Of a DNA stretch of 58,058 nt, positions 6,967 through 15,111 are shown piece by piece; positions within the stretch are counted from its first letter, which is position 1; every line of letters starts with the position of its first letter. Location: NCBI GenBank assembly GCA_034428935.1, contig DAOUHB010000240.1, forward strand, positions 1 through 58,058. Reading direction: 5' to 3'. The position numbers and the translations under genes are program-made. Below the pieces are notes generated by a model. That model ran no database searches. It was not told the origin of the DNA and was given only the letters and a program-made list of their open reading frames with translations. This DNA is from JAAYZQ01 sp034428935 (lineage in GTDB: Bacteria; Chloroflexota; Anaerolineae; JAAYZQ01).

Positions 6967-8482
6967 CATACTCCGCTTCCTGGTCCGCACCAGCTCGTTC
7001 ATCCGCAAAGAGATCGTCGAGATCCTGCGCCAGCCGCGCCTGCTCATCACCCTGGTCCTGGGCCCGTTCCTGATCCTCCTCCTGTTTGGCCTGGGCTACA
7101 GCTCCAATCCCATCCCAGTGCGGGCCATGTTTGTCATCCCCGAGGACAGCGAGCTGCGAGAGACCATCGAGGTCGAGGGCACGCAGCTCGTACAACAGAT
7201 GATCTTTGAGGGCATCACACCCAACCAGGAGCTGGCCGAGGCCCGGCTGCGGGCCGGCCTCATCGACCTGGTCATCGTGGTGCCCGGCAACGTGGAAGAA
7301 ACCATCCGCGCCAGCCGGCAGGCGACCTTTACCGTCATCCACGACGAGATCGACCCGGTGCGCTCGAACTATATCCAGGCCTTTGCCGGCATTTACGTCA
7401 ACGAGATGAACCGGCGCATGCTCCGCCGGTTCACGGAAGAGGGCCAGATCCAGGCCTCCACCATGCAGCCCGAGATTGCCGAGGCCAGGGAAAGCGCCGG
7501 CGCTATGCGCCGGGCCGTGGAGGCCGACGACGAGGTCGAGGCGCGCCAGCAACTGGACGAGCTGGAGAGCGACGTGAGCGCCCTGGAGGCGGCCCTCCTG
7601 GTGGGCGGGCTCGTGATGACGCAGCAAGAAGCGGGCGGCGACGCCAACACCACCGAGGGCCAGGACCCGGCGGACATTGTCGCCGACATGCAGGCCAACA
7701 TCCAGGAGCTGCGCGAGGGCGAGGGCACCCAGTCGCGCGCCGAAGCCAGCGAAAACCTGGCCGAGATCGAGCAGGACCTGGCGGACCTGGAGACGACCCT
7801 CGTGGAGTTTCAGCGCATCGACGCCAACGTCCTCATCAGCCCCTTCCGCAGCGAGCTGGAGACCATCATGCCCGTGGACATTACCCTGGTCGACTTTTAC
7901 ACGCCGGGGGTCATCGTCCTCCTCCTCCAGCACCTGTGCGTCACCTTTGGCGCCCTGTCCATCGTCAGGGAGCATCGCCTGGGCACCATGGAGCTGTTTC
8001 GCGCGGCCCCCCTCTCGGCCTTCGAGGTGCTCCTGGGCAAGACCATCAGCTACCTGCTCTTTACCGCGCTGCTGGCGGTCGTGGTCGTCGGCCTGCTGTT
8101 CGTCACCCTCGACGTGCCCATGCTCGGCGACTGGGGAGACATGGCCCTGGTCGTCGCCGCGCTCCTGTACACCTCCCTGGGGCTCGGCTTCCTGATCTCG
8201 CTCCTGGCGCGGACGACGAGCCAGGCGGTCCAATACGCCATGCTGGCCCTGCTCATCAGCGTCTTTTTCTCCGGCTTTCTCCTGAGCCTGGACCTCCTCA
8301 CGCCGACGGTGCGCCTCGTCTCCTGGCTGGTCCCCGGCACCTACGCCATCGACCTGCTGCAAAACATCATGCTCCGCGGCCGGGACCTCAACCTCGTCTG
8401 GATCGGCATCCTGGCCGGCATCGGCGTGTTGCTGTTCCTGGTCGACTGGCTCCTGCTGCGCAGGGTGATGGCCCGCATCTAG
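6959..8482 (+). CDS. ABC-2 type permease with large extracytoplasmic domain
   Basis: The membrane partner of the preceding ATPase, 507 residues. One helix near the N-terminus (about 28-48) is followed by roughly 265 residues outside the membrane. Then come five helices (about 314-334, 361-384, 393-415, 425-447 and 480-499), the usual ABC-2 layout. The outer domain begins as expected (VRAMFVIPEDSE), but about residues 160-290 form a long Glu/Gln-rich, probably coiled-coil stretch. That makes it bigger than in many relatives. ATG at 6959 overlaps the ATPase stop (translational coupling). A strong terminator follows the stop codon. Confidence 0.9.
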   Translation: MRSILRFLVRTSSFIRKEIVEILRQPRLLITLVLGPFLILLLFGLGYSSNPIPVRAMFVIPEDSELRETIEVEGTQLVQQMIFEGITPNQELAEARLRAGLIDLVIVVPGNVEETIRASRQATFTVIHDEIDPVRSNYIQAFAGIYVNEMNRRMLRRFTEEGQIQASTMQPEIAEARESAGAMRRAVEADDEVEARQQLDELESDVSALEAALLVGGLVMTQQEAGGDANTTEGQDPADIVADMQANIQELREGEGTQSRAEASENLAEIEQDLADLETTLVEFQRIDANVLISPFRSELETIMPVDITLVDFYTPGVIVLLLQHLCVTFGALSIVREHRLGTMELFRAAPLSAFEVLLGKTISYLLFTALLAVVVVGLLFVTLDVPMLGDWGDMALVVAALLYTSLGLGFLISLLARTTSQAVQYAMLALLISVFFSGFLLSLDLLTPTVRLVSWLVPGTYAIDLLQNIMLRGRDLNLVWIGILAGIGVLLFLVDWLLLRRVMARI

Positions 8483-8501
8483 CCGCCCATCGGTCCCGGG
8501 T

Positions 8502-8550
8502 GCCGCGACGCTTGCCAGGCTGCAAGCGTCGCGGCGCCCGCTTTTCTTTC
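8502..8550 (+). terminator. Intrinsic terminator after the ABC exporter operon
   Basis: A perfect 14-bp stem, GCCGCGACGCTTGC (8502-8515) with GCAAGCGTCGCGGC (8522-8535), closes a 6-base loop. It is followed by a T-rich run TTTTCTTTC (8542-8550). Confidence 0.85.
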
Positions 8551-8561
8551 TCCGCACCCTG

Positions 8562-8570
8562 TGGTACAAT
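8562..8570 (+). promoter_or_regulatory. Extended -10 promoter of the subtilase gene
   Basis: TGGTACAAT combines the TGN extension with TACAAT (8565-8570, five of six). No good -35 is present; the T-rich terminator tail lies at that distance. Transcription would start near 8577, about 50 bases before the ATG. Confidence 0.5.
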
Positions 8571-8628
8571 GCCGGCGAGGAATCAAGCCGCGTCCTCAAA
8601 CAAACTCAAAGCAGAAGGAGAATGGAGA

Positions 8629-11600
8629 ATGAGGCTGTTCTTTCCCAGGTTGCTGACCGTCTTGATGGTTGTTGTCATGGTGGCCGGGACGGCCAGTGCG
8701 CAACCTGTCCCGACCAAGCCCGCGTCCGAGGACGCGCCCGGCGTGGTCACGGCGGAGGCTGCCACCTACTATCTGCCCCGCGTCTATATCGTCCGGCTTC
8801 AGGACCCGCCGCTGGCCAGTTACGAGGGCACCATCTCTGGCCTGCCGGCAACCCAGGCGCGGGAGACCGGGCAGGCCCGGCTCGACGTGAGCAGCCCGGC
8901 CAGCCTTGCCTATCGCCAGCACCTGGCCCGGCAGCAGGAGCAGGTCATCGACGCCATGGCGTCGCGCCTGGGCCGCCAGGCTGAGGTCCTCCACCGCTAC
9001 GAGGTGGCCACCAACGGCTTTGCCGTCCGCCTGCTCCCCGGCGAGGCCGAGGCGCTGACCTCGCTGCCGGGTGTCGTCTCGGTCCGGCCCGAGTTTGTCC
9101 GCTACCCGTCCACCGACGTCGGCCCCACCTGGATCGGGGCGCCGGGCCTGTGGGACGGCAGCGACACGGGCGGGCTGGCGGGCACCAAGGGCGAGGGGAT
9201 CGTCGTCGGCGTCATCGACACCGGCATCAACTTTGACCACCCCTCCCTGGCCGACGTGGGCGGCGACGGGTACGACCACGTGAACCCCCTGGGCGCGAAC
9301 AACTACCTGGGGTGGTGCAACCCGACCCATCCCAGCCACGACGCGAGCGTGCACAAGTGCAACGACAAGCTCATCGGCGCCTGGGACATGACCGGCGATG
9401 GCAACAAGGGCGAGGACACCGAGGGCCACGGCACGCACACGGCCAGCACGGCCGCCGGGAACGTCACCCAGGCAACCATCAACGCCCCGACGATGACCAT
9501 CGTGCGCGATATCTCGGGCGTGGCCCCCCACGCCAACGTCGTCACCTACGACGTCTGCGAACGGGACAAGGGCTGCTACGGCGCGGCCATCCTCAGCGCC
9601 ATCGAGCAGGCCATCGTCGACGGGGTCGACGTCATCAACTATTCCATCGGCGGCGGGCCGACGGACCCCTGGGCGTCCGACGACGCCCTGGCCTTCCTGG
9701 CCGCGCGAGACGCGGGCATTTTCGTAGCCACGTCCGCCGGCAACGAGGGACCCGACGCCGCCTCCGTCAGCTCGCCCGCCAACGCGCCGTGGCTCATGGC
9801 CGCCGGCGCCACCACCCACAACCGCCACTTTTTCAACTCGCTGACCGGCATGTCGGGGGGAGGCAGCCCCGCGCCGGCCGAGATGCAAGGCGAGAGCATC
9901 ACCGGGGCCTATGGCTCGCACCCCATCGTCCACGCCAAGAGCAAGGGCGACGCCCTGTGCTTGCAGCCCTTCCCCGCCGGCACGTGGACGCAGGGCGAGA
10001 TCGTCGTCTGCGACCGGGGCATCAATGCCCGCACGGAAAAGGCCGACAACGTCAAGGCGGGCGGCGCGGGCGGCTTTGTCCTGGCCAACACCGAAGCTGA
10101 GAGCGAAGGCCTGTCGGCCGACGCCTACTCCCTGCCGGGCGTGCACCTGGGCTTCCAGAACGCGCAGGCCCTGCGGACCTGGCTGGACAGCGGGACGGGG
10201 CACGTGGCCGCCATCGCCGGCACGACGGTGGACGAGTCGACCGGCGGCGCCGACGTCATGGCCGACTTTAGCTCCCGGGGGCACAACGGGCCGGTGCCGG
10301 GCGTCATCAAGCCCGACGCGGCAGCGCCGGGCGTGGCCATCCTGGCCGCATCCATGAACCTCATCGAGTTCCAGTCCATGAGCGGCACGTCCATGGCCAG
10401 CCCCCACGTCGCGGGGGCCGCCGCCCTGCTCAAGGACCTGCATCCCGGCTGGACACCGGCCGAGCTCCAGTCGGCCCTGATGACCACGGCCCACACGGAC
10501 GGCGTCCGGAAGGAAGACGGCGTCACGCCGGCCACTCCCTTCGAGTACGGCGCCGGGCGCATCGACCTGGGCCAGGCGAGCCGGGCGTCCCTCGTCCTGG
10601 ACGAGACCACGGCCGGCTACGAGGCGGGGAACCCCGACCTCCGCGGCGACCCGAGCGGGCTGAACCTGCCCAGCATGGCCAACGACAACTGCCAGGATGC
10701 GTGCTCCTGGACGCGCACGGTCAAGAGCGTCCTCGCGGCGCCCGCCACCTGGACGGCCACGATCGTGGGGGCTCCCCCCGGCCTGGTCGTCAGCGTGACG
10801 CCCGCCAGCTTTACCCTCTCGCCGGGCCTCAAGATGAGCCTGGGCGTGACGGCCAACACCACGCGCTTTAACGCCACCCGCGACGGGCAGGATGGCTGGG
10901 GCTTTGCCTGGCTGGAGCTCGCGACCCCCGGCCAGCCCACCCAACGGCTGCCCATCGCCGTGCACAAGGAATACGCCTCCGATCCACTGCTTCTGACCAA
11001 GGAGGCCAGCGTCCTCACGGCCGCACCCGGTGACTTTGTGGAGTATACCATCACCCTGCGGAACCGGGACAGCGTCGCCAACGACTACAGCCTGGTCGAC
11101 ACCCTGCCCGCGGGCGTCGAGTACGTGGCCGGCTCGGCCACCGGCGGCCTGGCCTACAACGCGGCCACCCGCCAGCTCACGTGGAGCGGCCAGATCGGGC
11201 CGGGGGCCATCGACTATGCCATCAGCCCGTCGGACCCGCTGCCCTACGTGAACCTCCAGGAGCTTGGAGCACAGCCCGTCTGCGCCACCTACTTTGATAC
11301 CGGTTGCGACGACGCGGCCCTTGAGTGGGGGCTGGGCACGGAACGCATCACCTTCTATGGCGAGTCCCTGTCCTCGATCGTTCAGTCGGCCAACAGCATG
11401 CTCTTCGGCACCGACGGCTGGCTGGGCCAGGCGTGCTCGGCGTGCAACCAACACCTGCCGGAGCCGACCGAGATCAACCAGGTCATGGCCGGGCTGTGGC
11501 GCGACACCTACCCGGGCGCCGGGGGCACGGGAGGCGAGCTGTACGGCGGCTTTCTACCCGGGCTGCTGGACAACCCCACAGACACGGTCTTTTACGCCAA

Positions 11601-12444
11601 CTGGCACGACGTGGCCCAGTGGGGGGCCGCGTCCATCACCTCGCGCCACGCCATCGCCGTCGTCCTCGACGGCCAGTCGGAGCCGGCCGGCCGCATCTAT
11701 TACATCTATGGCAATATCACGGGCAACCTGGCGACCAACGGCTATACCGTGGGCGTGGAGGACAAGTACGGAGACCGGGGCACCACCTGGGCCTTTGCCC
11801 AGTGCACGGGCGGCCCCTGCATCCCCCACGAACCCGTCGGCGCGCCGCCGGCCAACGGCATGACGCTGCGGCTAGATCCCATCATCTCGGGCACCGACTG
11901 GGTCCGGACCTTTACCTACCGGGTGCAGGTGACCACCCCCACCGGGGCGCTGCTGACGAACGTCGTCGAAGCGACGAGCACCTCGCCCAATCCCGAATCG
12001 CAGTCGCTGTGGGCCAGCGCCGACGTCACGGTGAGCGGCCCCAGCCCCTTTGTCCAGGTCGTCGCCATCCCGGTCATCCAGGAGCCCGGCGGCACGGTCG
12101 TGTACAATATCACCTTCGGGAACCGGGGCGACGAGGGTATCACCGGCGCCGAGCTGTCGGACACGCTGCCGCCGGGGGTCACCTACACGAGCTCGGACCC
12201 GGCGGGCACCTACGACAGCGCCGGCCACAAGGTGGTCTGGTCGGGGCTGGACCTGCCCGCGGGCAGCGTCCGGTCGGCCACGGTGACGGTGAGCATCGCG
12301 TCCGACGTGGCGCCCGGCACCTGGCTGCTCAACCGCGCTTCCCTCGTGGGCGGCGGCCTGCCGGCCGTCACCGGCGAGTTTAGCCACCTGGTGGGCACGG
12401 TGGAGGCGACGCTCTACCTGCCCGTCGTGAGCAAGAACCAGTAG
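8629..12444 (+). CDS. Secreted subtilisin-like serine protease (S8) with PA insert and DUF11 repeats
   Basis: A 1271-residue secreted protease. Residues 1-25 are a Sec signal peptide ending ASA-Q, followed by an inhibitor-I9-like propeptide (about 48-145, starting at YIVRLQDPPLASYEG). The catalytic triad is D197 (VIDTGINFDHP), H267 (GHGTHTAS) and S588 (GTSMASPHVAG). A protease-associated domain sits between H and S (about residues 440-530, EIVVCDRG). Two DUF11-type beta-sandwich repeats cover about 785-870 and 1138-1240, separated by a 260-residue beta-rich insert I cannot name. The protein ends LYLPVVSKNQ, a tail familiar from Chloroflexota surface proteins. ATG at 8629 has AAGGAG (8615-8620) 8 bases upstream; the open frame reaching back to 7936 lies inside the permease gene and is not used. 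It is monocistronic. Confidence 0.95.
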   Translation: MRLFFPRLLTVLMVVVMVAGTASAQPVPTKPASEDAPGVVTAEAATYYLPRVYIVRLQDPPLASYEGTISGLPATQARETGQARLDVSSPASLAYRQHLARQQEQVIDAMASRLGRQAEVLHRYEVATNGFAVRLLPGEAEALTSLPGVVSVRPEFVRYPSTDVGPTWIGAPGLWDGSDTGGLAGTKGEGIVVGVIDTGINFDHPSLADVGGDGYDHVNPLGANNYLGWCNPTHPSHDASVHKCNDKLIGAWDMTGDGNKGEDTEGHGTHTASTAAGNVTQATINAPTMTIVRDISGVAPHANVVTYDVCERDKGCYGAAILSAIEQAIVDGVDVINYSIGGGPTDPWASDDALAFLAARDAGIFVATSAGNEGPDAASVSSPANAPWLMAAGATTHNRHFFNSLTGMSGGGSPAPAEMQGESITGAYGSHPIVHAKSKGDALCLQPFPAGTWTQGEIVVCDRGINARTEKADNVKAGGAGGFVLANTEAESEGLSADAYSLPGVHLGFQNAQALRTWLDSGTGHVAAIAGTTVDESTGGADVMADFSSRGHNGPVPGVIKPDAAAPGVAILAASMNLIEFQSMSGTSMASPHVAGAAALLKDLHPGWTPAELQSALMTTAHTDGVRKEDGVTPATPFEYGAGRIDLGQASRASLVLDETTAGYEAGNPDLRGDPSGLNLPSMANDNCQDACSWTRTVKSVLAAPATWTATIVGAPPGLVVSVTPASFTLSPGLKMSLGVTANTTRFNATRDGQDGWGFAWLELATPGQPTQRLPIAVHKEYASDPLLLTKEASVLTAAPGDFVEYTITLRNRDSVANDYSLVDTLPAGVEYVAGSATGGLAYNAATRQLTWSGQIGPGAIDYAISPSDPLPYVNLQELGAQPVCATYFDTGCDDAALEWGLGTERITFYGESLSSIVQSANSMLFGTDGWLGQACSACNQHLPEPTEINQVMAGLWRDTYPGAGGTGGELYGGFLPGLLDNPTDTVFYANWHDVAQWGAASITSRHAIAVVLDGQSEPAGRIYYIYGNITGNLATNGYTVGVEDKYGDRGTTWAFAQCTGGPCIPHEPVGAPPANGMTLRLDPIISGTDWVRTFTYRVQVTTPTGALLTNVVEATSTSPNPESQSLWASADVTVSGPSPFVQVVAIPVIQEPGGTVVYNITFGNRGDEGITGAELSDTLPPGVTYTSSDPAGTYDSAGHKVVWSGLDLPAGSVRSATVTVSIASDVAPGTWLLNRASLVGGGLPAVTGEFSHLVGTVEATLYLPVVSKNQ

Positions 12445-12450
12445 CCTGCC

Positions 12451-12494
12451 AAAAACCGTGCAGGCCGGGACCTTGAAGGTCCCGGCCTGCACGG
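12451..12494 (-). terminator. Intrinsic terminator of the minus-strand operon
   Basis: A 17-bp perfect stem, CCGTGCAGGCCGGGACC (12456-12472) with its complement at 12478-12494, has a 5-base loop. Read on the minus strand it is followed by TTTTT (12455-12451), so it ends the glutaredoxin operon. It may also stop subtilase transcripts on the plus strand. Confidence 0.85.
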
Positions 12495-12510
12495 CCGCAA
12501 AGCATTCCCT

Positions 12511-12565
12511 GGCCCGGCGAGTTTGGTCCCGCCGGGCCTTCTCGATGCCCGGAACACGTCCGGGC
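12511..12565. other. Two further hairpins in the convergent gap
   Basis: GGCCCGGCG / CGCCGGGCC (12511-12519 and 12530-12538, 10-base loop) and GCCCGGA / TCCGGGC (12547-12553 and 12559-12565). They may help insulate the converging subtilase and glutaredoxin transcripts. Neither has a good T-run. Confidence 0.5.
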
Positions 12566-12575
12566 GTCACACCCC

Positions 12576-12788
12576 TCAGTAGCCGTCAAAGCCGACGGTC
12601 ACGCGCTCGCCCTCGACGATGGTCGGCACGTTGCGGCGGCCGCCGTTCAGGGCCAACATGCGCCGCAAGGCCTCCGGGTCCGAGGTGACGTCGTGCTCCA
12701 CGTAGGCCACCGCCCGCCGCCGGAAGTCCTCCCTGGCGGCGGCGCAATAGGGGCAGCCCGGCTTGGTGTAGATGGTGATGTTCTCCAT
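12576..12788 (-). CDS. Glutaredoxin-like thioredoxin-fold protein
   Basis: A 70-residue single-domain redox protein (start MENITIYTKPGCPYCAAARE). The dithiol active site CPYC is at residues 12-15, the cis-proline motif NVPTIV at about 53-58, and the chain ends VGFDGY. It should reduce protein disulfides in the cytoplasm. The start codon is the ATG preceded by AAGGAG with a tight gap; longer open frames upstream overlap the previous gene. It is last in a six-gene operon that includes SelB, 28 bases after the Mth938-like gene, with the operon terminator downstream. The TGA stop is followed two codons later by another TGA, so I see no selenocysteine extension. Confidence 0.88.
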   Translation of the reverse strand: MENITIYTKPGCPYCAAAREDFRRRAVAYVEHDVTSDPEALRRMLALNGGRRNVPTIVEGERVTVGFDGY

Positions 12789-12816
12789 TGCTCCTTCCTC
12801 CCTCGTTTTCTCGACG

Positions 12817-13179
12817 TCAGCAGGTGACGTGAAACAACCCGATGACCTGGCCCCTGGCTTTGTTCCAGGCCTCCATGGCCTTCTTGGTGGGCAAGAGGTC
12901 AACCCGGCAGTGCTGTTCCTCGAAAAAGGCCGCGGCCTCTTTCGAAAGCTCCACCATGCCATACTGCCCCGTGCCGACGATGAGGCGCTCGGCCCCCTTC
13001 TGGTGGACGTGCTGCGCCTCCTCCAACGAGATGACGTGGGAGGTGCCATAGACGGCCTTGGACAGCTTCTTCTTTCGCTTCTTGACCTTGCCGCTCAGGC
13101 GGATGATGACGTCCCACTCCAGCGTCTCGCCATCCACGGTGATGGAGCCGAACCTGGTTCCCTCGATTTTCGGTTTCAT
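12817..13179 (-). CDS. Mth938-like (DUF498) domain protein
   Basis: A 120-residue protein of the Mth938/AAMDC family. It matches the family pattern end to end: FGSITVDGETLEWDVIIRLSG, a basic KVKKRKKKLSK patch, the GTGQYGMVELS turn, LLPTKKAMEAWN, and the C-terminus GLFHVTC. The biochemical activity of the family is not established; human AAMDC and the related NDUFAF3 act in metabolism regulation and respiratory complex I assembly. The start codon follows the stop of SelB by 9 bases with GAGG as a ribosome site, so it belongs to the same transcript. Confidence 0.9.
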   Translation of the reverse strand: MKPKIEGTRFGSITVDGETLEWDVIIRLSGKVKKRKKKLSKAVYGTSHVISLEEAQHVHQKGAERLIVGTGQYGMVELSKEAAAFFEEQHCRVDLLPTKKAMEAWNKARGQVIGLFHVTC

Positions 13180-13188
13180 GCCCGCACC

Positions 13189-15108
13189 TCAACGCAAGAC
13201 GCGCTCGTCGCCCACCCGGCGGGTGATCCGCTTTTCGTCCAGGTAGCCGAGGAGCGCCAGGACATACTTGCGACTCGTGCCAAACATATCGCGCACCTGC
13301 GCGACGGTGACGGTGCCATGCTCCCGCAAATGGGCCACGATGGCCTCGCGCATCTCTTCGTAGGTCTCGGCCAGGAGCAGGACGTCGTCGCCGAGCCTGA
13401 TGAGGCGCCCCTGTTCCAAAAGGGCGGCCAGGACGTCGCCGCCGACCCGCTCTTCCACCTGGGCCACCGAAGGCGTGGTGTAGGGCTCGCGGCGGAAGGC
13501 CCGCAGCAGCTCGTCCACGGCGCGCTGCTGCGCCGGCTGCAAGCTCACCTCGTGGGAGGCCAGCCGGAGGCGGTCGGAAGCCATGCCCCCTTCCGCCAGC
13601 CAGCCCTCCGCCAGGGCGCGGCCCACGATGTCGTTGAACAGCCTGGGCGACAGGTCGGCGACGTGCCGCGCCAGGCGGCTCTTGACCTCTTCGCGGGGCA
13701 TGCCCGCGCGCAAGGGGAACTGGCGGTGAAAGCCGGCCAGGAGCCTTTCCAGCCGCTCCTGGAGGGCGCTCCACCCCGAGCGGGTGACGACATAGCTGGA
13801 TTCGGGGATGTCGCCGTCAGTGCGGCCGTTGAGGACGAGGACCTGCCCGCGGTCGACCAGGGCCGCCAGCGATTCGCGCGCCTGGCCGCGTGGCAGGCTG
13901 GTGCGCGTCAGCAGCTCGCGGACGTCCGTGGGCTGGCGGCGCTCCAGGTCCTGCAACAGGACCTCGTCGGCCGAGCCGTGGGCCAGGGTCTCGAGCTGCT
14001 CGATCACCTCGGGCCGGAACCGCCGGTGGCGCCGGCCGGGCCAGGGGTTGATGACCAACCCACCGCCGATGGTGATGCTCGGCGAGGGCTGGCGAATGAT
14101 AAAGCGATCGCCCTTGAGGAGGGCCGCCGGCTCTTCGAGGCGGACCTGGATCCAGCCCTCCTCGCCCGGGGCGAGGACCTTTTTTCCCAGGATCCGCACC
14201 CGCGCCTGCGACTCGGCCGCCCCGCTAAAAAAGTCCACCAGGGCGTTGTGCTTCAGAGGCGCGGGGGCATCGGGCAAATAGCGAAGGGTGCAATCGACCA
14301 GCGTCGTGGGGTGCAGCCAGCCGGGCGTGGTCACCACTTCGCCGCGGCGGACCTCGTCGGTGCTGAGGCCCGAGAGGTTTACCGCCGCCCGGCTGCCGGG
14401 CACCACCCGCTGGACCTTTTGCTTGTGGCTTTGCAAGCCCCGAATGCGGGCCTTGAGGCCCGAGGGCTGGATCTCGACCTCCTGGCCCACGGTGAGGACG
14501 CCGTCGTTCAGCGTGCCGGTGACCACCGTGCCAAAGCCCGGGATGGTAAAGATGCGGTCGATGGGCAGCCGCGGCCGTCCCACGTCGCGGCGAGGGGCGC
14601 TGGTGGACAGAAAGCGGTCCAGCTCGGCCAGGAGGTCCTCGAGCCCCAGCCCACTGCGCGCCGAGCAGCGCACGATGGCGGCGCCGTCCAGCACCGTGCC
14701 CTCCAGGACGTCCAGCAGGTCGGCCTCCACCAGGTCAAGCCAGTCCTCGTCGGGCACCATGTCCACCTTGGTCATGGCCACCACCCCTCCGCGAACCTGG
14801 AGGAGGTCGAGGATGGCCAGGTGCTCCCGCGTCTGGGGCATGACGCCCTCGTCGGCGGCCACGACAAAGAGGGCGGCGTCGATCCCGCCCACGCCGGCCA
14901 GCATGTTCTTGATAAAGTCCTTGTGCCCGGGCACGTCCACGATGCCCACGCGCTCGCCGCTGGGCAGGTCCAACCAGGCAAAGCCCAGGTCGATGGTCAT
15001 CTCCCGCTCTTTTTCTTCCTTGAGCCGGTCGGGGTCGATCCCGGTCAGGGCGTGGACCAGGGTGGATTTGCCGTGGTCGACGTGGCCTGCAGTCCCGATG
15101 ACGCGCAC
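13189..15108 (-). CDS. selB: Selenocysteine-specific translation elongation factor SelB
   Basis: SelB carries selenocysteyl-tRNA to UGA codons marked by a SECIS hairpin. The 639-residue protein has the EF-Tu-like GTPase motifs GHVDHGKST (8-16), T38 in EMTIDLGF, DVPGH (58-62) and TKVD (113-116). The translation-factor beta domains follow. The C-terminal half is winged-helix repeats, ending in the SelB hallmark TSRKYVLALLGYLDEKRITR with RVGDERVL. It starts with GTG, and its ribosome site AAGGAG (15115-15120) lies within the last codons of the coiled-coil gene, 3 bases away, implying coupling. No selA, selD or tRNA-Sec is in the window, and no evident selenoprotein gene lies alongside. Length fits the family (E. 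coli SelB is 614 aa). Confidence 0.97.
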   Translation of the reverse strand: MRVIGTAGHVDHGKSTLVHALTGIDPDRLKEEKEREMTIDLGFAWLDLPSGERVGIVDVPGHKDFIKNMLAGVGGIDAALFVVAADEGVMPQTREHLAILDLLQVRGGVVAMTKVDMVPDEDWLDLVEADLLDVLEGTVLDGAAIVRCSARSGLGLEDLLAELDRFLSTSAPRRDVGRPRLPIDRIFTIPGFGTVVTGTLNDGVLTVGQEVEIQPSGLKARIRGLQSHKQKVQRVVPGSRAAVNLSGLSTDEVRRGEVVTTPGWLHPTTLVDCTLRYLPDAPAPLKHNALVDFFSGAAESQARVRILGKKVLAPGEEGWIQVRLEEPAALLKGDRFIIRQPSPSITIGGGLVINPWPGRRHRRFRPEVIEQLETLAHGSADEVLLQDLERRQPTDVRELLTRTSLPRGQARESLAALVDRGQVLVLNGRTDGDIPESSYVVTRSGWSALQERLERLLAGFHRQFPLRAGMPREEVKSRLARHVADLSPRLFNDIVGRALAEGWLAEGGMASDRLRLASHEVSLQPAQQRAVDELLRAFRREPYTTPSVAQVEERVGGDVLAALLEQGRLIRLGDDVLLLAETYEEMREAIVAHLREHGTVTVAQVRDMFGTSRKYVLALLGYLDEKRITRRVGDERVLR

Positions 15109-15111
15109 CGT

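Noticed and set aside
7936..8628. N-terminal extension of the subtilase
   Set aside because: The frame lies within the permease gene and crosses a terminator and a promoter; a signal peptide begins exactly at 8629.
8596..11454. A 952-codon minus-strand frame
   Set aside because: Antisense to the subtilase, compositionally biased and without recognisable motifs; the subtilase has a full catalytic triad.
12560..12578. Glutaredoxin as a selenoprotein through UGA read-through
   Set aside because: The UGA falls after a normal C-terminus, and another UGA follows two codons later; the active site is Cys-based (CPYC).
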